This document shows positions 40,041 to 49,085 of a DNA stretch of 64,000 bases, piece after piece. The stretch is from Vibrio sp. CDRSL-10 TSBA (lineage in GTDB: Bacteria > Pseudomonadota > Gammaproteobacteria > Enterobacterales > Vibrionaceae): NCBI GenBank assembly GCA_039696685.1, contig CP155565.1:496001-560000 (forward strand), given 5' to 3'. The notes below the pieces were generated by a model. That model was not told the DNA's origin. It ran no database searches and worked only from the letters and a program-made list of their open reading frames with translations. Position 1 is the stretch's first letter, and the number at the start of each line of letters is the position of its first letter. The position numbers and the translations under genes are program-made.

Positions 40041-41045
40041 ATGACAAAAAACACTATCTTACTGTTGTGTGGCGGCGGCTCTTCTGAACATGAAGTGTCA
40101 CTTGTTTCTGCAAACTACCTTCAGCAGCAATTAGCTTTGACTGCAGATTTCGATGTCATTCGCGTCGAAATGAAACAAGACGGCTGGTTTACCGACGCCG
40201 GTGAGATTGTTTATCTGGATACCAACTCGGCGACACTGAACGATGAAGCGCTGTCAGTTAAGATCGACTTTGTGGTTCCTTGTATTCACGGCTACCCCGG
40301 TGAAACCGGTGATATTCAGTCGATGTTCGAACTGGCCGGAATTCCTTACCTGGGTTGTGGTCCGGAAGCGAGCTCTAACAGCTTCAACAAAATCACCTCC
40401 AAACTTTGGTATGACGCGTTAAATATCCCTAACACGCCTTATCTGTTTTTGTCTGAAAACAGTGAGCAGGCGTATCAGGATACCTTGGCGGCATTTCGTC
40501 AGTGGGGAAGTCTGTTTATCAAGGCTGCACGTCAAGGCTCTTCAGTAGGTTGTTACAAGGTCACTAAAGAGCATGAAGTTGCTGATGCTATCCAGAATGC
40601 ATTTAAGTTTTCTGAACAGGTATTAGTTGAAAAAGCGGTTAAACCACGTGAACTGGAAGTGGCCGCCTATGAGCTGAACGGTGAACTGTTTATTACCAAG
40701 CCTGGTGAAATCATTGCACCGGAAGACGCCTTCTACAGCTATGAAGAGAAATACAGCGCCGGCAGTCATTCACGTACAGAAGTGGAAGCTCACAACCTGA
40801 GTGATGAGCAGCAACAACTGATTCAGGATGTCGCGCGTAAGGTGTTTACCCACATGAAGCTGCGCCATTTGTCCCGGATTGATTTCTTCCTGACACCGGA
40901 AGGTAACGTGTACCTGAACGAAGTGAATACCTTCCCGGGTATGACGCCAATCTCTATGTTCCCGAAAATGCTGGAACACAACGGCCACAAGTTCTCAGAA
41001 TTCCTGGCAGATTGTGTACGCTCGTCACTAAGCGTAAAAGCATAA
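40041..41045 (+). CDS. ddlA: D-alanine--D-alanine ligase
   Basis: Joins two D-Ala for the peptidoglycan stem. 334 aa, normal. Seen: LLCGGGSSEHEVSLVSA at the start, CIHGYPGETGDIQSMFELAGIPYLG, KAARQGSSVGCYKV (ATP-grasp), and RIDFFLTPEGNVYLNEVNTFPGM with metal ligands Asp, Glu and Asn. Intact frame, stop TAA at 41043-41045, adjoining the stop of the convergent recombinase gene. Confidence 0.95.
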   Translation: MTKNTILLLCGGGSSEHEVSLVSANYLQQQLALTADFDVIRVEMKQDGWFTDAGEIVYLDTNSATLNDEALSVKIDFVVPCIHGYPGETGDIQSMFELAGIPYLGCGPEASSNSFNKITSKLWYDALNIPNTPYLFLSENSEQAYQDTLAAFRQWGSLFIKAARQGSSVGCYKVTKEHEVADAIQNAFKFSEQVLVEKAVKPRELEVAAYELNGELFITKPGEIIAPEDAFYSYEEKYSAGSHSRTEVEAHNLSDEQQQLIQDVARKVFTHMKLRHLSRIDFFLTPEGNVYLNEVNTFPGMTPISMFPKMLEHNGHKFSEFLADCVRSSLSVKA

Positions 41046-42021
41046 TCAATCCAGTGGCTTAAAGCTGACAAATTTCAGCTTCTCTTGTTCCGCGGTGTTC
41101 TTACTTCCAATATATTGGTAAGGCATCGCGGCACTGAGCCAGCGTCCGAAACTCTTGAATATCCCTCGCTTTATACCCTTGTTTTGCCAACTGACGCGCA
41201 GCACCAATTCGGGCTGAATGGCCGGAAAATTTTAACTCTGGTTGCTGCAGATACTCACCGGCATTTCTCAAAATTCTGAAGATCGATGAATCATTCAAAG
41301 CTCCGGCGGAGATATTGCCGTGGCGATCAATAGCACGGAATATCACACCTTGTTGCTGGGGCAGTAATGCCACCCAACGCGATAGCGTCACTTTGGCCTG
41401 TGATGATAAAGCATAGGTCGTTTCACCAAACTGAATCAAATAATCTTCGCTGTCTTCACTCAGACAAACCAATTGCTCAAAGCTGAGTTTCTTTAACTCC
41501 GACCGCTTCAATGCACACTCAAACATAACGTGATAAATCGCCAAGTCTCTGATGACACGGGGCGCCGGATTATCATTGAGCAGTTCAAACAGTTCATCGA
41601 GGTGATGTTGATCAAAGCTGGCTGCCTGAGTATCGTCACCATGCTTCTCTAACCGTAATGAGGTAAGTGTCGTTTTTACCTGGCTGGTTGCAGTCGGGTC
41701 CTTTTGATTTAGCAAGCTATGAACAAGACTTATAGTGACAGCGTAACGTTTTATTGTGCTGTATTTTCTGGAACGAGCCTCAAATTCAAGGAATTGACGA
41801 ACAGCTGTCGCAGAGGCCGGAATAGGGCGTACCGAGCGCGAAATGCAGAATTCCAGGAAGATATTCCAATCTTTCGTGAATGCCAGTAACGAGTTTGCAC
41901 TGTACTGGTGCTGAGTCAGCTCATTTAGTTGGTCACGAGTGACTAGACGACCGAATTCAGTAACCTTCTGTTTTACAATGACTTGATCTGTGATCACCGT
42001 TAGATTTTTTTTCACTCTCAC
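41046..42021 (-). CDS. Tyrosine recombinase/integrase, frameshifted
   Basis: Repaired 324 aa. N-terminal SAM-like DNA-binding part (ANSLLAFTKDWNIFLEFCISR, RPIPASATAVRQFLEFEA) and C-terminal catalytic domain: Arg in ALKRSELKKL, His-x-x-Arg in SGHSARIGAA, and after repair of GAAAC 41148-41152 the Tyr in AMPYQYIGSK. All key residues are therefore present. A stand-alone Xer-like or mobile-element integrase. Stop abuts that of ddlA, and a dif-like site lies 1 kb away. No att site for it was found. Confidence 0.82.
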
Positions 42022-42109
42022 GCACTATAACTAGTTTTTTGCTAATAAATATACTTGCTAACACGAAATATACAATTATTATTTAATTTACCGTAACCAA
42101 AAGAAACAG

Positions 42110-42491
42110 ATGCTTATGCCAATAGCTACTTATCGAGGGTTTAACCTCAAATCTGCGAACAATTCTACGGAAATATGGCAAGTTCAGATTAAGAACCATC
42201 TTTTGTCTGGCAACTTAGCAGCGGTAAAAAAGAGCATCGATTGGTGGTGTGAAACTGCTTCGATAATCGACCCGAAAGAGTTCGATTCTGTTGGCCGTAA
42301 ACGAGATGACGCGGCTGGAATCCAGGAAAATTTCAATGGGTTTGCTCTGAAGAAACGACACTGGTGAAGCGAATGGTTGGTATTGTTTTTTCAATGGACG
42401 CTTAATTAAAGGCTCAAAAGTTGCCATTCAAAAGCATATCGAGGCATACTTGCTCGCTAGACAGCGTGCTGAAGCCCAACAAAAGAAGTAG
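42110..42491 (+). CDS. DUF3319-family small protein, frameshifted
   Basis: Repaired 126 aa (start 42110; ATG 42116 is equally possible). Starts with ATYRGFNLKSANNSTEIWQV, a family mark in vibrios, then NHLLSGNLAAVKKSIDWW. The frame breaks at GAAAC 42352-42356; repair gives FALKNDTGEANGWYCFFNG, which reads on to QRAEAQQKK. Function unknown. Followed after nine bases by yciH. Confidence 0.75.
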
Positions 42492-42500
42492 TAGATTGTT

Positions 42501-42812
42501 ATGACACTTGTATATTCGACAGAAGTCGGCCGAATTCAACAGGAACCAGAGAAAACCGAACGTCCTAAAGGCGACGGTATTGTCCGTATCCACAAAGAAA
42601 CCAAAGGCCGTAAAGGCAAAGGCGTTTGTATTGTCAAAGGCCTGGATTTGGATGACGCGCCACTCAAACTTTTGGCAGCTGAACTTAAGAAAGTCTGCGG
42701 TTGCGGCGGCTCGGTAAAAGATGGCGACATCGAGATCCAAGGCGACATGCGCGACAAGATTAAAGCGTTGCTGGAAAAGAAAGGTTTCAAGGTCAAATTA
42801 GCCGGCGGCTAA
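42501..42812 (+). CDS. yciH: SUI1/eIF1-family translation factor YciH
   Basis: 103 aa. SUI1 domain: VRIHKETKGRKGKGVCIVKGL, LAAELKKVCGCGGSVKDGDIEIQGD, ending KGFKVKLAGG. Bacterial YciH can influence start-codon selection like eIF1. Closely follows the DUF3319 gene and probably shares its transcript. Confidence 0.9.
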   Translation: MTLVYSTEVGRIQQEPEKTERPKGDGIVRIHKETKGRKGKGVCIVKGLDLDDAPLKLLAAELKKVCGCGGSVKDGDIEIQGDMRDKIKALLEKKGFKVKLAGG

Positions 42813-42937
42813 TCGGCTAATAACCAGGTTGATATCGGCAGATAGCAAAGTAGTTATTAGCTATTTTATGGTAAATATGGTTATGTTCAATAAACCATGT
42901 CGTAATCCGGATAAGGCTATCAACCAGGAAAGAGAGA

Positions 42938-42964
42938 AGAGTGCCTTAGACAGGCGCTCTTCTT
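42938..42964 (+). terminator. Hairpin between yciH and the dif-like site
   Basis: Arms AGAGTGCCT and AGGCGCTCT (one G-T pair) around TAGAC, then TCTTAAT; likely terminator of the yciH transcript. Confidence 0.65.
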
Positions 42965-42977
42965 AATACTCAATATT

Positions 42978-43005
42978 ATTTAACATAACGTACATAATAC
43001 GCACT
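42978..43005 (-). other. dif-like XerCD recombination site (chromosome terminus)
   Basis: On the minus strand the 28 bases begin AGTGCGTATTATGTACGTTA and end TGTTAAAT. From memory, Vibrio dif sequences read AGTGCGCATTATGTATG-TTATGTTAAAT (chromosome I) and a close variant on chromosome II, leaving only two differences here. The half-sites and 6-base centre are recognisable. This is where replicated dimers are resolved and where filamentous vibriophages integrate; a phage-type repressor gene begins at its edge. Confidence 0.82.
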
Positions 43006-43388
43006 TAGAGTGATTGCTCTAAAGTACTGTGGGCGTCAGCCGCATACAAAGCCAAGCTACCGCAAGCCATTGATAATCCTTGTAAACCCAGCCCGTTATA
43101 CTTTTTTGCAATGTTTTCCCACATCGCTTTAATGGTTGGATTATCGTTGCGGTCAGCCTGGCAACCCAGTAACGCCACCTCTGGGTCAATTCCTGAATTC
43201 TCTGCAAGGAAAATTGCTTGTGAATCAGTCATATAGCGTTTGCATTTTCTGAATTCAGATATTCTCGACGCTGGAACTTTCATATCCAGCGCTATTTGTT
43301 CCCAGATTTGGTATTTATGATTCCCATAACTGGTAATTTGACTGCCTTGGTTGCTCGGCCTTAACCCGACACCTTGGCGGTCACCCAA
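43005..43388 (-). CDS. RstR-like phage repressor (DUF3693 family)
   Basis: Up to 127 aa. KYQIWEQIALDMKVPASRIS forms a helix-turn-helix, followed by KRYMTDSQAIFLAENSGIDPE, typical of DUF3693 regulators of filamentous vibriophages. The first 30 residues look atypical and the start (TTG 43388) is doubtful; the true N-terminus may be shorter. Divergent from the replication genes and ending at the dif-like site, the place of rstR in CTX-type phages. Confidence 0.7.
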   Translation of the reverse strand: MGDRQGVGLRPSNQGSQITSYGNHKYQIWEQIALDMKVPASRISEFRKCKRYMTDSQAIFLAENSGIDPEVALLGCQADRNDNPTIKAMWENIAKKYNGLGLQGLSMACGSLALYAADAHSTLEQSL

Positions 43389-43406
43389 CTGTTAAGGTAT
43401 TTGGTT

Positions 43407-43583
43407 ATGGAGGACAACTCGGTTTTGATGACAGCTCATGACATTCAGGATCTCTCAATCTACCTGGCACTGTATGTGTCGCTGTTCTGTTTTGTCGGCT
43501 GCATACTTGGTCGTTTTGTCCTGACTCCAATCAAACGTTACGGCGTGACGTTCTCTCAATCTCGCTCTGTGGATGGTCACTGA
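43407..43583 (+). CDS. Small phage-type membrane protein
   Basis: 58 aa with one helix (LSIYLALYVSLFCFVGCILGR). Lies directly in front of the rep-type genes, as small genes do in filamentous phage genomes. Start uncertain: ATG 43407, or ATG 43428 behind GGAGG. No name known. Confidence 0.5.
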   Translation: MEDNSVLMTAHDIQDLSIYLALYVSLFCFVGCILGRFVLTPIKRYGVTFSQSRSVDGH

Positions 43584-43584
43584 T

Positions 43585-43785
43585 ATGGATACCATCTACT
43601 TCGACAACGCACCGGCCATTGGCATCAACGCTTATTTCCCTTGGGGCCATCGTTTCTTCAAATCACAGTTTGAGTTCGACTTGTATCTGTCGACTCACTA
43701 CTGCAGTGACCCTTATCAGATGGTCGAAATCACCGATGAAAACTACCAGGAGCTGCTGCTCAAAGGAGTTTTCCATGCCATCTAA
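43585..43785 (+). CDS. Small phage-type protein of unknown function
   Basis: 66 aa, MDTIYFDNAPAIGINAYFPW. The ATG follows the previous stop by one base (TGATATG), and its 3' end overlaps the next gene. Gene order repressor - small genes - rstA supports a filamentous-phage origin; no specific function. Confidence 0.5.
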   Translation: MDTIYFDNAPAIGINAYFPWGHRFFKSQFEFDLYLSTHYCSDPYQMVEITDENYQELLLKGVFHAI

Positions 43786-44297
43786 AAAGCCATTGAACCT
43801 ATTTCACGATCAAGTGCGTCCGGTCAAGGTTGACCACTTGGCGTTTACGTTCGCGTACTCGGACTTGAAACACTTGGACCGCTCTAATGACCAGGACTTT
43901 ATCAACCTGCAGTTTCCTGAGTATCGGGAGCCTGCATTGTCTACGCCTGAGCAACTGGATAACGCCATCACTCAGTACAAAAACAAGGTGCGCAAGATTC
44001 TGTCACATCGCTTTGAAGAGTTCATGCAAAAAGTGATGGGCTTTCGTCTGTCACCAATGCGCGGTCGCGGCCTGCATGGGTACGACGATTCGATGGTCAT
44101 TCTGGATATGACCGGCACAGTCGAATGTGGTCTGGTCGGCATCGGCGGGAAACCTTGATACCGTGTTTGTTCAGATTAACGGTACAGGCTGCACACGACT
44201 GTTTGAGCGTATCTCACACACCAAACTGCATTGGTGGTTAGCCACAATTCTGGGCGTGACTCGCCTCGCCCGTCTTGATTTGGCCGTCGACGATTAA
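43775..44297 (+). pseudogene. RstA/Rep-like phage replication initiator, 3' truncated and frameshifted
   Basis: Rolling-circle initiator of filamentous vibriophages. MPSKKPLNLFHDQVRPVKVD starts behind AAAGGAG. VDHLAFTFAY and RGRGLHGYDDS match RstA. The frame breaks at GAAAC 44149-44153; repair gives GIGGNLDTVFVQINGTGC and the frame runs through LHWWLATILGVTRLARLDLAVDD before a TAA at 44295-44297. The family normally continues for about another 180 residues, so about half of the protein (173 aa) is left. It is most likely non-functional. Confidence 0.75.
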
Positions 44298-44790
44298 ATA
44301 AAATAAAGTCGGTTAGCTTAAAGCAAGCAAAGGTTTTTCGAACGTGCGCACAAATAGTATTAATCCTTCTATTATGAGTCTATAACTCCGAAACCACTTT
44401 GCGATTCAAATCTATCCTAATGATGAAATAAACTGCTTGTTTAATATTGAGAAAATCGCCGAAGTAACCAATAGATGCCATTTAGAACACACAGAACTCA
44501 CCACAGGTGACACACATCTTAGTTTTAGGAATTGCTCCCAAATGGGACTAACTCCCATCTATTAACACGTATATAATTGCTTATAGGTATAAAGGTTTGT
44601 TATACATTTGTTCGCTTCAGATCTGCTTTCAGGAGTGGGTTATAAAGTGGTTGCATGATTGTGTTGTCAGACTAATTTTGAGTGACGCGTTAAACAGACA
44701 ATCTATCTACGATAGTTTTATATACGAGTTCACTTTGACTAAATTTAGAATCTTTAATAAAAACTAAAAAACTCAATATAGGTAATTGAA
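44298..44790. other. AT-rich stretch between truncated rstA and AIPR gene
   Basis: No confirmed gene. A 59-codon open frame without a start (44386-44565; includes NHFAIQIYPNDEINCLFNIE) may be the tail of a deleted gene. It should also contain the AIPR promoter. Composition is clearly more AT-rich than left of dif. Confidence 0.4.
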
Positions 44791-46507
44791 ATGTCAGTAA
44801 AATTTCAACATTTAAATAAGTTCCGAAAAAATGAAAGCTTAATTGCTGAGTATGGCACCGAAAATGCTCATTTGATTTGGTGTATGGGGCTCTACTTAGA
44901 TGAGTCTGATTTGGATAAGTTAGGAAACGGATGGTTTGACAGACGGCCCAAACGACAAGGGTATAGACTTTATCTATCAAAACAACTCTACTCTATACAT
45001 TGTACAAGGCTATTTCTCTAAAAAAGAAGATTATAAAATAGAGGCTCCAGCAAGCAAAGCTGCAGATCTGAATCAAGCATTAGCATGGGTTAAAACGGGC
45101 AACATATCGGCGCTACCAGTAGATTTAAAAGATAAAATATCAGAGGTACGATCATTAATAGATAATGATGAAATCGATACAATAGAACTCTTATACACTC
45201 ACAATTGCATCGAGTCTGAAAATGTTCGTAGAGAGCTTGATACGTGCGCGCAGTATCTAAAAAGTGCTTATTCAGAGAAAGATTTGGCCGTTGAATATAA
45301 AGAGCTTGGAGCAAAAAGTATTGAAAAACTTTACATATCACTATCTCAACAAATAGTAATAACAGAAGATATAAAATTCGACGGTGAAATATTTACATCT
45401 TTAAACGATGATGGTTGGAGTGCTTACTTAGGTTATGTCAATGGCAGTTGGTTACATGAACAATATTTGAAAAAACCGAATGATTTGTTCAGTGCAAACT
45501 ATCGTGGATTTATGGGTATAAATAAAAGAAAAAAAATAAATAACGCGATCAGATCTACAGCAGAAAACAATCCAACAGATTTTTTTGTATTTAACAATGG
45601 CATCACTATTCTCACTGTTAAATTCAACTCTCTTAATAATACACTAAGCGGAATATCAATTATAAATGGTGCACAAACTACAGGTTCAATCGGTGCAGTA
45701 TCTGATTCAGATAAGCTTAATAATGTGAAGGTAATGTGCAGAATTATTGAATGTGATGATGAAGAGAAGGTGAAAAAAATTGTGCAATACAATAACACTC
45801 AGAACCATATTACTACGTGGGACCACTATACAAACAGTATGGAACAAAAGGCACTAATAGAAGAGTTTAAAAAATTCGGATATACTTATTCTCTTAAGCG
45901 TGGCTTTGAAAATTCTGGTGCCTTATTTGGTATTGAATCAGTAGCTCAGCCATTAGTTGCATTCCATGGTGATTATAATAGTGCTAACAGAGGTAAAAAC
46001 TACGTCTTTGAAACTAATAGCGCTTATCAAAATGCTTTCAAAGACTCAAAGGCTCAACATATTTTACTTGCTTATTGTGTTTCCAAAGCAATTGAAAGGC
46101 ATAAAGGTTCTTTAAAATCCAAACAAAATAGAAAGGATAGCGATGAAAAGGCGTTTGTTTTTCTTCAGAATTTAAAATCTAGATATTTTGTTACTGCTGT
46201 TGTTGGTCAAATTTTGGATGAAATTGCTGATCAATCTATAGATGTAAAATTCGCGAAATTCAAGTATAACTCATGTATTACTTCTAATTTCAGTTTGGAT
46301 GATTTAATCGGATTTTGGGTGCCTGTGGTCGCAGCGATATTACCTCTAATCATCAGTGTAACTAATACTGACTTGACGAGTTATTTAAGTGAAACTAAAG
46401 AGAATCAATTACAAATCGTTTCTGATTCAGTTAAAGAGAAACTTGCCTCACTAAGACAAATAACTGATTTACAACCTCTAACAGATTTAGCAACTCATAT
46501 TGAGTAA
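44791..46507 (+). CDS. AIPR-family abortive phage infection protein, frameshifted
   Basis: Repaired 571 aa. The AIPR core shows FFVFNNGITILT and ISIINGAQTTGSIG (about residues 265-300), then ECDDEEKVKKIVQYNNTQN. The N-terminal part contains DKGIDFIYQNNSTLYIVQGYF, resembling an Mrr-like nuclease core in which Lys is replaced. The frame breaks at GAAAC 44924-44928; repair gives LDKLGTDGLTDGPNDKGIDF. Phage defence by abortive infection is the family's assigned role. AT-rich codon use differs from neighbours, pointing to transfer with the phage remnant. Confidence 0.82.
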
Positions 46508-46517
46508 CTAATAGTAA

Positions 46518-46544
46518 AAATCCGCCTTCTTAGAAGGCGGATTT
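46518..46544 (+). terminator. Terminator after AIPR gene
   Basis: Arms AAATCCGCCTTCT and AGAAGGCGGATTT around one T; 11 bases after the stop. Confidence 0.85.
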
Positions 46545-46552
46545 GGTTTACA

Positions 46553-46567
46553 GCCCCTGAAAGGGGC
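46553..46567. mobile_element. Subterminal hairpin of an IS200/IS605-like end
   Basis: GCCCCT-GAA-AGGGGC lies 12 bases past the transposase-fragment stop. IS200/IS605 ends carry such hairpins rather than terminal repeats, so it may mark the element's end. Confidence 0.5.
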
Positions 46568-46579
46568 ATTTCCGCGTTG

Positions 46580-46831
46580 TTAGTTCATCTTCAACTCTAA
46601 CTGCGCCTCATGTTCTTGATCTTGCTTGTCTTGGTGTCTGACGTAACGTCTAATGATTTCTTCATTTACACCAACTGTATCGACAAAGTACCCTCGTGCC
46701 CAAAAATGATTTCCCCAAAGTTTCTTTCTTCTATGCGGATATTTATTAAACAACCGGGTTGTGTTTCTTACCGGTTTCCATTGAACGTGCTAATTGTTAA
46801 GTGTGCTTCTCGAATCACTGATGATGATTTT
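46580..46831 (-). pseudogene. C-terminal fragment of an IS200/IS605-family TnpA transposase
   Basis: Minus-strand reading gives YPHRRKKLWGNHFWARGYFV with the catalytic Tyr in RGYFVDTVG, then EEIIRRYVRHQDKQ, ending at 46580. An in-frame stop at 46790 follows upstream and then SDSRSTLNN in the same frame, so only a degenerate tail remains; the HUH histidines are absent. It suggests a mobile element was lost beside the defence gene. Confidence 0.72.
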
Positions 46832-46976
46832 GGCAAACAACGTTAAGAGATTTCGATCCTGGCTTTCTCAACCTATCTTCAAATTGACCATAACTTAAGT
46901 TGCTCCACTCCTGATAATTGAATAACTCATATCAATGGCAAAAGACTTTGAACTTACCAAGTCTTATTCATACGGC

Positions 46977-47153
46977 CTAAGAACATGCTTTTTGCCTGTC
47001 ATTATTCCACTGTTCTAACTGTCTACCTGCTTGTTTCAACTGGTTGACGACGTAAGCACCGAGCACGACACAGACATTGAATAAATGATCTACAACCCCC
47101 GCGATCAAGCCGACTTTGACACCGCTCAAATGCAAATCCGCTACACAATTCAA
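46977..47153 (-). CDS. Possible small membrane protein, 58 aa
   Basis: Open frame from TTG 47153: VGLIAGVVDHLFNVCVVLGA forms one helix, then NQLKQAGRQLEQWNNDRQKA. Amino-acid use is protein-like, and similar one-helix peptides occur in filamentous phages. There is no clear ribosome site, so it may be a relic. Confidence 0.3.
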   Translation of the reverse strand: MNCVADLHLSGVKVGLIAGVVDHLFNVCVVLGAYVVNQLKQAGRQLEQWNNDRQKACS

Positions 47154-47683
47154 AATGCAATCATTAATCTTAACCTAGAAGTATTCGCACTGGGAGTTTT
47201 GCAATCATTAACAAAAAGAACCAAATACGTACCAATCTTTGCTATCAAAACTCATCGTCGAATTATAGTTTGCTGATTTGCACTATCTTGCTCGTTGCTA
47301 TGCAAAGCTTTTGGTCAGATGTCACTGATATCACCTCTATTGGTGCAATGATGCTGATTTTGTCATACATATAATTAGTTATAGTGCGCTAGATATGCAT
47401 TGCTGGAATTAAGTGAACATAGATTTATCTGAATAGTAACCCTAAGCAAACCCTGAATGTTTATTGTCTATAATCACAGTTACGTACTGAAAACACCATA
47501 AATGATGGGCTACAGGGCGGCCGTTTCATTGAGTGACGCCGTCACAAATTGAATTATCAAGTCAAACGCACATCCAAGCTACATTACCCCACTTTTTGTG
47601 TTGTGAAAATTTCTTATCTTGCCGCAATTGTACACTGTTTTATAGTTTTACCACTCAACACAAAGTACGTGATCAAAAGTAAA
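47154..47683. other. Non-coding or decayed region before the kinase-like gene
   Basis: 530 AT-rich bases. Nothing recognised apart from a weak dif-half-site resemblance at 47383 (see rejected items). The kinase promoter should lie toward 47600. Confidence 0.35.
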
Positions 47684-48409
47684 ATGAAAAAACAAAATTA
47701 CGTCTATCACTTTCGCTGGGCAGAGCAAACTTTTTGGCTTAAAAAACGTGGTGAGGACAAACGTAACCTTCTCAACCGAACGCTGAGTGGACTGGCGCGC
47801 TTAAACAAGCGCTTTCGCAAACTGGCACTACATAGTGCCGATACGCCTGAGCAACGATTCTTACATGAAGTGAAAGCGTATCAATATGCCATGGCGCATC
47901 AACTGCCGGTCGCCCGTCTTCGCTATGTCAACAAATCCTGGTTTATCACCGAAGATGGTGGCTCTCCTATCAATAAAACAGACGCCAATTCGCCTAAGCT
48001 GCTTTTCCGCCGGGCAATGTGTGCCTTAAATGAAATGCACCAGAAAAACTTTATCCACGGCAGGCCGGCAATGCGTGACATTCTGGTCAATCAAAACGGT
48101 AAAGTCACGTTTGTCGACCTGGAAGAAGCCCAGATCAGTAATGACCCGGCGCGGAAAGTTCGAGATGTAGTACTGTTTCTGCTCGACTCATATCGACTGC
48201 ACAGCGTCAGTCAGCAAACGCGTATACGCGCAGTAGAAGCCTGGATTGCCGAAAGTAATGAATCAGTTCGCGCTGAATTCAAACGAGTCAGCCGCAAATT
48301 GAATCGCTATATCTGGCTTGCTCATACTGTCTTGCTGTTCAAGCCCAATCGACTGTCAAAACAACTGGTGCTGTTGGCGCGCTTTCTTGCTTGTATCGAC
48401 CTTAATTAG
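47684..48409 (+). CDS. RIO/Kdo-kinase-like protein
   Basis: 241 aa of the BUD32/WaaP-like fold. NRTLSGLARLNKRFRKLALH is basic; EVKAYQYAMAHQLPVARLRY corresponds to helix C, and NFIHGRPAMRDILVNQNGKVTFVDLEEA is the catalytic loop and DFG-like part. It may phosphorylate a sugar of the envelope or a protein. ATG 47684 was preferred over an upstream frame with a poor context. Confidence 0.65.
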   Translation: MKKQNYVYHFRWAEQTFWLKKRGEDKRNLLNRTLSGLARLNKRFRKLALHSADTPEQRFLHEVKAYQYAMAHQLPVARLRYVNKSWFITEDGGSPINKTDANSPKLLFRRAMCALNEMHQKNFIHGRPAMRDILVNQNGKVTFVDLEEAQISNDPARKVRDVVLFLLDSYRLHSVSQQTRIRAVEAWIAESNESVRAEFKRVSRKLNRYIWLAHTVLLFKPNRLSKQLVLLARFLACIDLN

Positions 48410-48893
48410 TCATCACCCCGACATAGCACGTTGTAGCGCCTGAAGACACCCAATGCGACCCATCCGGAGCCTGTTTAGCGGAAACGACTCAAACAGGCTC
48501 AACACAGGATTCAGTAACATCACCCCGTCGATAACCCCGTTGGAAGTTTATCTGGTTCAACACAAACCGGGGCATCTTTTACGTTGCAACTGAGTTGCGG
48601 GGCAACCTCTGCCGTACACCAGACTTCAGATTAAACACAATACCGACCTGACGTTCTAAAACCTGTTCTGGCTTTATATCTGCCATTAGTAAGTAATCAC
48701 ACCGTAACGCATTAGCACAAAACACTGGTCTATTTTTTACCCCTAACGGAGATTGTAATAAAATTACAGATAGCTTTCATGGGAGTCGTACGGCAGGATT
48801 TTATCCTGCTATAAGTAGTTGTTTATTATTAATTTAGTGGGGTTAATTCAGAAATTACGGAAAAAAAGGAGGTGCTGGGTGATTTTGAAAGGC
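48410..48893. other. 480-base intergenic stretch
   Basis: Contains the inverted repeat at 48467-48500 and several imperfect CCCCG repeats around 48520-48590. No open frame was credible. Possibly remnants between the insertion and the vxr operon. Confidence 0.35.
48467..48500. repeat. Inverted repeat GAGCCTGTTT/AAACAGGCTC
   Basis: Ten perfect pairs around AGCGGAAACGACTC; no T-run. Possible transcript end or processing site for the kinase-like gene. Confidence 0.5.
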
Positions 48894-48917
48894 AAAAAAA
48901 GAGCACGTTACGTGCCC
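48894..48917 (-). terminator. Terminator of the UPF0181 gene
   Basis: On the minus strand GGGCACG-TAA-CGTGCTC followed by seven T; the outermost pair is mismatched. Overlaps the stop codon of the gene. Confidence 0.75.
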
Positions 48918-49078
48918 TATTCTTGGTTGTCTGCTTGTTGCTGCTGCTCCTGGCGGATTTGCTGCGCTACGATTTTAATCGCTTCTGCAGTACTGATGCC
49001 CTGCGCCATCAACTGCTGAATTTTTTCGACCGCCGCCTGTTGCTCGGCGTGGCTTAAGGTAGGTAAATCATCAAACAT
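48917..49078 (-). CDS. UPF0181 (YoaH-type) small protein, vxrE position
   Basis: 53 aa: [20 protein letters not shown] then [20 protein letters not shown], the complete UPF0181 pattern. Too short for usual gene finding. In V. cholerae the UPF0181 gene VCA0569 closes the vxr operon (from memory), and this gene has the same place. Its Shine-Dalgarno AAGGAG lies within the 3' arm of a 20-bp hairpin, so translation may depend on that structure. Function unknown. Confidence 0.85.
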   Translation of the reverse strand: MFDDLPTLSHAEQQAAVEKIQQLMAQGISTAEAIKIVAQQIRQEQQQQADNQE

Positions 49079-49085
49079 AAAAAAG

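Noticed and set aside
43385..43775. Complete filamentous prophage
   Set aside because: No coat, assembly (zot) or attachment protein genes follow, and rstA ends early; only a remnant is supported.
46610..46846. Plus-strand 78-codon frame over the IS fragment
   Set aside because: The minus strand gives a clear TnpA C-terminus with the catalytic Tyr; the plus frame is a shadow.
47383..47410. Second dif-like site to the right of the phage remnant
   Set aside because: Only the first seven bases AGTGCGC agree with the XerC half-site; the centre and XerD half differ, so no attR could be claimed.
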